From Anaerolineaceae bacterium (GTDB lineage: Bacteria; Chloroflexota; Anaerolineae; Anaerolineales; Anaerolineaceae), in contig DMDF01000124.1 of NCBI GenBank assembly GCA_003446605.1, positions 1 to 9,491 on the forward strand: DNA of 9,491 nt. The letters run 5' to 3'. Below the pieces are notes generated by a model. It was not told the DNA's origin. It worked only from the letters and a program-made list of their open reading frames with translations, and did not search any database. The position numbers and the translations under genes were made by a program. Position 1 is the first letter of the stretch. Each line of letters opens with the position of its first letter. Positions 5,810 through 9,491 of the stretch are shown in pieces.

Positions 5810-5824
5810 TGAAAATTATTATAT
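5810..5824 (-). promoter_or_regulatory. rubrerythrin -10 box within a PerR-like operator
   Basis: In + orientation TGAAAATTATTATAT matches 11 of 14 defined positions of the PerR box and 12 of 15 positions of the perR operator. A perfect -10 (TATAAT reading leftward, 5823-5818) lies in exactly the same register inside the box as at perR. The -35 region is weak, leaving the start near 5811 and a leader of about 42 bases. Confidence 0.55.
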
Positions 5825-5865
5825 TCCAGGAATGAAAAACAATTTTGATCCTTGGGTACCTCGCA

Positions 5866-5885
5866 TAAAAATAGAGGAAACCCTC
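5866..5885 (-). terminator. weak terminator candidate after the META gene
   Basis: Reading leftward, GAGG-GTTT-CCTC is followed directly by TATTTTTAT. The stem is only 4 bp, but the T-run is in the right place. It lies about 60 bases after the META stop and before the rubrerythrin promoter. Confidence 0.3.
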
Positions 5886-5944
5886 ATGACAGCGAAGTAA
5901 ATTGTGGGCAAGTGGGAATCTGACTGCGAATCAGAGAATGCATG

Positions 5945-6367
5945 CTAATAGTTTTTATCAAAGGTTAACTGATCTTGCTGCGTCTTGCTCAAGATCAAGC
6001 GCTCCCCTTCAACGGAATAGTTCACGATTTCTGATAGAAAACGTAGAAACTCCTGTTCCTGCCGCATGATGCCCTCGGGCTCCAGACACGCCATTTCGGT
6101 GGTTACAAGTTGGGAAAAAGAGATCTCGTTCCCTGTGGTCTTGTATGCACCAAAGAAGGTGTTACAGCCCGCATTGCCCTGTACCTGACCATCCGTGAAC
6201 TGAATGGTGATGCGACTGCCGGGTTCAGGAGTGGATTTGCGGAGGTACAGCAGTTCCCACTGGGTGCCATCCAGATCGTCAGCCGCTGCTCCAGATAAAA
6301 TGGAACATGCAGTGCTTATCAACGTGATGGTGATTAAAAAAATTGAATAAGTAGACTTCTTTGCCAT
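5945..6367 (-). CDS. META-domain (HslJ-like) exported protein, probable lipoprotein
   Basis: The 140 residues comprise a signal segment and one META domain, found in E. coli HslJ and many secreted proteins of unclear biochemical role. The N-terminus has KK followed by a hydrophobic stretch (8-20) and Cys21. The sequence before the cysteine is STAC, so the lipobox is imperfect, with Ser where Leu or Val is usual at -3. The META signature follows: GTQWELLYL (34-42), ITIQF (53-57), GNAGCNTFFGAY (64-75), ISFSQLVTTEMAC (82-94), EQEFLRFL (104-111) and GERLILS (121-127). Length is normal. No strong Shine-Dalgarno sequence precedes the ATG. It is divergent from the membrane transferase across a 223-base gap; family proteins have been linked to stress or novobiocin tolerance, but no specific role can be read here. 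Confidence 0.85.
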   Translation of the reverse strand: MAKKSTYSIFLITITLISTACSILSGAAADDLDGTQWELLYLRKSTPEPGSRITIQFTDGQVQGNAGCNTFFGAYKTTGNEISFSQLVTTEMACLEPEGIMRQEQEFLRFLSEIVNYSVEGERLILSKTQQDQLTFDKNY

Positions 6368-6502
6368 TTTGAAATCCGAGTTTATCCATTAACGTAAAAT
6401 CAGGTGCGAAAGTTCCCGGCGGGGTATATGATAAAAGGGGAGCGTTTCCTGAGAACCTCACAGAACGAAAAAATATCGTCTCGGAGAGATTTGTACCCAA
6501 TA

Positions 6503-6512
6503 CCCAATTGGG
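6503..6512. promoter_or_regulatory. 10-base palindrome in the META/transferase divergent region
   Basis: CCCAATTGGG is a perfect dyad directly upstream of the candidate transferase promoter and preceded by a partial copy, TACCCAATA. It could be an operator between the two divergent genes, but it is short enough to be chance. Confidence 0.25.
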
Positions 6513-6534
6513 ATTTTTCCTGAATCAATTACAT

Positions 6535-6540
6535 TATAAT
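6535..6540 (+). promoter_or_regulatory. candidate -10 box for the membrane transferase gene
   Basis: TATAAT lies 50 bases before the TTG start. The -35 region (GATTTT at normal spacing) is poor. The surrounding TTATAATAATTTGGT (6534-6548) matches the left half of a PerR box exactly but only 10 of 14 positions overall, so a PerR link is not claimed. Confidence 0.4.
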
Positions 6541-6590
6541 AATTTGGTATGCCTGTAATTTAATATCATTAAGCTTGAGGTTTTGTTCCA

Positions 6591-8801
6591 TTGTTAAAAG
6601 AGATCCATTTTAGAAAACATACCATTAAAACCTGGATGTTGCTTGCAGGTGTGATGATGGTTGCTAGTTTGGCTCATCATCTTTTTTCCCTGTGGGATAG
6701 AAAAGCGACCTGGATCAGTTTGGTCTTCCTGCTTTTTGTTCCATTGATGACCTGGATGCTCTCCATTCTGTTCCCCTGTTTTGAATCCTTATTTCAAGAA
6801 GTGGAACACAAGCAGCGTTCCACTTTTATCATCTCGGCAGTGATCCTTGCTGCTGTGGCAAGCGGGTGGTTATACCGTGCGCCAGCATCCTACCAGACGC
6901 TTACCCTCACACCACAGGTGTTATCCTCCCAGCAGGTGAAATTGGTGGAAATAAAAATCGGCGGGGATGTCTTCTCGGTGCATGAAGAGGCTCTCAACGG
7001 TGGCTGGGTGGAAAAGGAAGGTGCTCTGATCGCCATCCCAGCTTCGCAACCTATCCAGAAAACGTTCCTCGCTTCGGCGAATTCCACCATCGAAGTTCTC
7101 TTCAATGCCACCCCGCAGGGTGGAAAAATCCGGATATCTGCTGGTGGGGCGGAAAAAGAGTTCGATCTAGCGGCAGATGGACCACAGCAAAAGTTGTTCA
7201 CGTTGCACAGCCAGTATCGTAATATACCCAACTGGCTGTTTCTGCCTTTTTTAGTCATATCTGACCTGTTTACTTTTTTCACCTTGTTTTTGGCATTGTT
7301 CCTATTGCAGGAAAAAGGGCAGCAGCGATTAGGGCAAGATCGGGATGAAAAATTTCTCAGCAAGCGTGCTAGTTTGACCATCCTGCTCAGCCTGACAGTC
7401 GCGTTGCATCTTCTCAATGCGTTGTCTGTGCCGTTGATCCTGGATAGTGATTCGACTCACTATTTGCAGGGAGCGGTACATTGGGTGCAGTATGGTAATC
7501 TGGAAGGGTTTTCCCGGTTCAGTGGTCCTGGTGCTACCTTTCTTTTCGCACCGGTGATCTATTTGTTCGGTCGCAATCCGTGGGGAATGAAGATCTTCTT
7601 GCATCTGGTTGCCATTGCGTGTGTGCTGCTCAGCTATCGGCTGGGCTGGCAATTGAGCAAGAAACGCTGGGTTGCTTTCAGCGTGGGTCTTATCACGATG
7701 CTGCTGCCGGACCTGTATTACTATGCCAATTTTGTCATGAGTGATTTGCTGAACATTTTTTTCGTCCTTTTGTTCACCAGTTTATTGCTGGATGCCATGC
7801 AGGAGCAGCGCTTTTACCGCATGGTCCTACCCTTGCTGGTAGCTGCATTAGCCACATTATTGCGTTCCGAGAATGTGCTCTTGCTGGTCATCGCTGTGCT
7901 CTTTCTTGCTATAAGAATAGTAACGAAATCGCCAAAACCAGATTCCGAACAGTCTGGGAGCCGATCCACAAGAAATACCCCCCATTCTTTGAGGAGCTTG
8001 TTGCTGGCGCTGCTTATCGCGCTGATTCCCATCCTGTGGTGGTCGGGCATGAATCTGCGCATGAATGGCTACTTTGGTCTGCGTAGTTCGGTCGGAACAG
8101 TGCTCTATGATGGCTGGGTCTATTATTCAGAAGCGAGCGGGATCAGTATTCGTGACGAAAATTCCCCCGCCGTGCAGCAGATCGACCGCTGGGTGAGCGA
8201 GTATCCCGCAGCCATCACAGACAGCAGCGGGGTAGCCACCGGAGGTGAGATCTACCCGAGCCTGATCAAAGCTGGGTTTTCCTCGCAGGAAGCCTTCCAA
8301 CTGCTGCAACAGGCTGCGTTGGATTCCATCTCCAGCCACAAACAAGCAATTCCTGCCATCCTTAAGTTGAAGTTACGGGATGCGTTCAAGCCGGAAATTT
8401 CCCACACTGGCACTTTCCCGCTGGCAGGAGAAGAATGGCAGGCATCCCAAGCTTACACGGAGTATTTTGATCCGGTGGTGGTGAGCATTCCACCGTTCAT
8501 CCACCTGCAGAGAGCTTTCTTTGATTTGTTCAACCAGCATCTGGCTGGTGTGTATCGTGCGGTTGTTTTATTGTGTTTGGCTGCCATGTTCTTTAGCCTT
8601 TACCGGAAGCCCACCCTGACCTGGTTTTTGGTGGTGCTTATCACTGCCACCCGCATTTTCATTTCCAATTTCATCAGTCTGGCGATGTGGCGCTACACCA
8701 TCGCCGGGGTTGTTTTGCTGGTGGTGTGCGGCGTGGTCAGCTTGGCAGCCGTAGGATACGGATTAAAAGCGCTGCTGGTCCGTCCTGTAACAGAAGCATG
8801 A
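6591..8801 (+). CDS. GT-C fold membrane glycosyltransferase-like protein with an N-terminal extracytoplasmic beta domain
   Basis: This is a 736-residue integral membrane protein with about 13 predicted helices. The GT-C core appears to start near residue 260. A helix at 260-282 is followed by the external loop VPLILDSDSTHYLQGAV with Asp285 and Asp287, the position where such enzymes keep their catalytic acid for transfer from a polyprenyl-phosphate sugar. Helices near 333-352, 360-376, 383-400, 410-444 and 468-485 follow, then a long external segment (488-652) and final helices at 655-727. Ahead of the core sits an extra module: helices at 14-33, 41-60 and 78-95, a beta-rich stretch (96-212) predicted outside, and a helix at 213-240. 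The start is TTG with TTGAGG 10 bases upstream; the next ATG (residue 16) lacks a binding site. Acceptor and sugar are unknown. The gene stands alone and ends exactly where the opposing gene ends. Confidence 0.75.
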   Translation: MLKEIHFRKHTIKTWMLLAGVMMVASLAHHLFSLWDRKATWISLVFLLFVPLMTWMLSILFPCFESLFQEVEHKQRSTFIISAVILAAVASGWLYRAPASYQTLTLTPQVLSSQQVKLVEIKIGGDVFSVHEEALNGGWVEKEGALIAIPASQPIQKTFLASANSTIEVLFNATPQGGKIRISAGGAEKEFDLAADGPQQKLFTLHSQYRNIPNWLFLPFLVISDLFTFFTLFLALFLLQEKGQQRLGQDRDEKFLSKRASLTILLSLTVALHLLNALSVPLILDSDSTHYLQGAVHWVQYGNLEGFSRFSGPGATFLFAPVIYLFGRNPWGMKIFLHLVAIACVLLSYRLGWQLSKKRWVAFSVGLITMLLPDLYYYANFVMSDLLNIFFVLLFTSLLLDAMQEQRFYRMVLPLLVAALATLLRSENVLLLVIAVLFLAIRIVTKSPKPDSEQSGSRSTRNTPHSLRSLLLALLIALIPILWWSGMNLRMNGYFGLRSSVGTVLYDGWVYYSEASGISIRDENSPAVQQIDRWVSEYPAAITDSSGVATGGEIYPSLIKAGFSSQEAFQLLQQAALDSISSHKQAIPAILKLKLRDAFKPEISHTGTFPLAGEEWQASQAYTEYFDPVVVSIPPFIHLQRAFFDLFNQHLAGVYRAVVLLCLAAMFFSLYRKPTLTWFLVVLITATRIFISNFISLAMWRYTIAGVVLLVVCGVVSLAAVGYGLKALLVRPVTEA

Positions 8802-9164
8802 TTAGCTGGCTTTTGCCTGGTTCTGTGCGACGCGGAACAGAACCATCCTGCGGATCAGATCATAGGGGATGGGTTGGTCGAGTGGGAATTGCACCGCACC
8901 CTTTGACCATTTGTAGTGAGATATCTCATCCTTGAATGCCTCGATAGCGGAGGGTTCCGGGTAAAAACCGATATGGTGTGGGTAGGCTGCGAACCAAACC
9001 AGATTGCCATTCAGGGAAAAGCCTGGCATGCGATAACTGATCTTTTCGACTGCATTAGGTGCGGCTTCTTTGATCACTGCCCGGATGTGCTTTAATATAT
9101 CCTGCACATTTGGCGGGAACTGTGTGATATAGGCTTCAACCGTCACAGGCTTGGTTTTATCCAT
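8802..9164 (-). CDS. DUF1801 / YdhG-YdeI-like small protein
   Basis: The 120 residues match the DUF1801 pattern: N-terminal VEAYITQFPPNVQDILKHIR (9-28), the core ISYRMPGF (42-49), LVWFAAYPHHIGFYP (55-69), then YKWSKGAVQFPLDQPIPYDL (83-102). The fold is frataxin-like in solved relatives, but biochemical function is unsettled. It is predicted soluble and cytoplasmic. Its TAA occupies the bases directly after the TGA of the opposing transferase gene, so the two are convergent with no gap and share no visible terminator. No strong Shine-Dalgarno sequence precedes the ATG. A TATAAT on the same strand about 48 bases upstream may be its promoter. Confidence 0.85.
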   Translation of the reverse strand: MDKTKPVTVEAYITQFPPNVQDILKHIRAVIKEAAPNAVEKISYRMPGFSLNGNLVWFAAYPHHIGFYPEPSAIEAFKDEISHYKWSKGAVQFPLDQPIPYDLIRRMVLFRVAQNQAKAS

Positions 9165-9210
9165 GGAAAATTCAACTCACTTTCTACAGGAAAACATACC
9201 TGCTTGTTAG

Positions 9211-9222
9211 GATTATATAATC
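9211..9222. promoter_or_regulatory. palindromic -10 region for the DUF1801 gene
   Basis: GATTATATAATC is a perfect 12-base dyad containing TATAAT on both strands. Read leftward (9217-9212) it would start transcription near 9205, about 40 bases before the DUF1801 ATG. No good -35 hexamer is seen. Confidence 0.35.
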
Positions 9223-9248
9223 TCATGAGCGAACGATGGGAGTGAAAG

Positions 9249-9416
9249 CTAAGCCTGAAAGAGCTTCAGGTAAGCAATGAACAGGATGGCATACGAGAGG
9301 ATGCCTGCAAGCAGACCCACCAGGAAATGGTTGACCCGATCCCAAAAAGGGAAGCGTTTTGCGAAAAACCTGATCCACAGGGTGGATAGAAAAATAAGGG
9401 CTGCAAATGTGACCAT
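9249..9416 (-). CDS. 55-residue two-helix membrane protein, unknown function
   Basis: The small gene begins ATG at 9414-9416 with AGGA 6 bases upstream and ends in TAG. It encodes MVTFAALIFLSTLWIRFF, a basic loop KRFPFWDRVNH, and a second helix FLVGLLAGILSYAILFIAYL (31-50) followed by KLFQA. The two hydrophobic segments and the positively charged loop between them predict a hairpin with the loop in the cytoplasm. An in-frame TAA upstream rules out a longer product. A TATAAT reading leftward at 9470-9465 gives a leader of about 42 bases. A CCTGAA/TTCAGG stem-loop (9254-9270) overlaps its last codons. I do not recognise a family. Confidence 0.65.
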   Translation of the reverse strand: MVTFAALIFLSTLWIRFFAKRFPFWDRVNHFLVGLLAGILSYAILFIAYLKLFQA

Positions 9417-9464
9417 GCTGGTTCCTGTCGTATTCTCTATGCTTGGGTACGATTAATGGAACCA

Positions 9465-9470
9465 ATTATA
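9465..9470 (-). promoter_or_regulatory. candidate -10 box for the 55-residue membrane protein
   Basis: Reading leftward the bases are TATAAT, about 49 bases before the ATG. A -35 at normal spacing would lie partly beyond the window edge, so only half of the promoter can be judged. Confidence 0.4.
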
Positions 9471-9491
9471 GGAGCATTCTCCAATTGACAC

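Noticed and set aside
5919..5935. A TCTGA/TCAGA hairpin just after the META stop as terminator
   Set aside because: The stem is 5 bp with a 7-base loop and has no T-run on the needed strand. The GAGG/CCTC hairpin further on is a slightly better candidate.
6279..6500. A 73-residue frame on the - strand overlapping the start of the META gene
   Set aside because: It has no ribosome binding site, and its end is a frame-shadow of the META signal peptide.
9223..9465. An 80-residue frame on the - strand over the small membrane protein
   Set aside because: It runs in a different frame, contains many Cys, His and Pro residues in an unstructured pattern and lacks a ribosome binding site. The 55-residue frame is far more protein-like.

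Overview
The window reads as chromosomal sequence of a bacterium that lives mostly without oxygen but meets it from time to time. A PerR-type peroxide sensor, rubrerythrin and a DPS-like ferritin sit together, and the gene style (rubrerythrin with a C-terminal rubredoxin domain, META lipoprotein, GT-C membrane transferase, long AT-rich spacers) would fit an Anaerolineae-like Chloroflexota. That taxonomic guess is inference; no rRNA or other marker is present. I see no phage, transposase, CRISPR array or defence genes.

Layout. Positions 3-371 hold the 3' part of tag (3-methyladenine DNA glycosylase I) on the + strand, entering from the left edge. After a spacer with stem-loops comes rhlE-like DEAD-box RNA helicase on the - strand (816-2060), whose 3' end overlaps a small protein-like reading frame (644-868). 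A 558-base spacer, an AhpD-like protein with a membrane tail (2619-3191, - strand) and a 555-base spacer follow.

The core is a peroxide/oxygen-stress block on the - strand: rubrerythrin (5266-5769), perR (4407-4850) and a DPS-like ferritin (3747-4298). perR has a near-consensus sigma-70 promoter whose -10 box lies inside a PerR-box-like operator. The same operator, in the same register with its -10 box, precedes rubrerythrin. The simplest reading is that PerR represses itself, the ferritin downstream, and rubrerythrin, and releases them on peroxide. A 12-bp stem hairpin separates rubrerythrin from perR, and another 12-bp stem hairpin closes the ferritin gene.

To the right lie a META-domain exported protein (5945-6367, -), a 736-residue GT-C type membrane protein (6591-8801, +), a DUF1801 protein (8802-9164, -, abutting the previous gene tail to tail), and a 55-residue two-helix membrane protein (9249-9416, -).

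The most interesting non-coding signals are the paired PerR operators and a degenerate repeat family. The repeats form an approximately 82-base periodic array upstream of perR, and parts of them recur after tag about 4.5 kb away.
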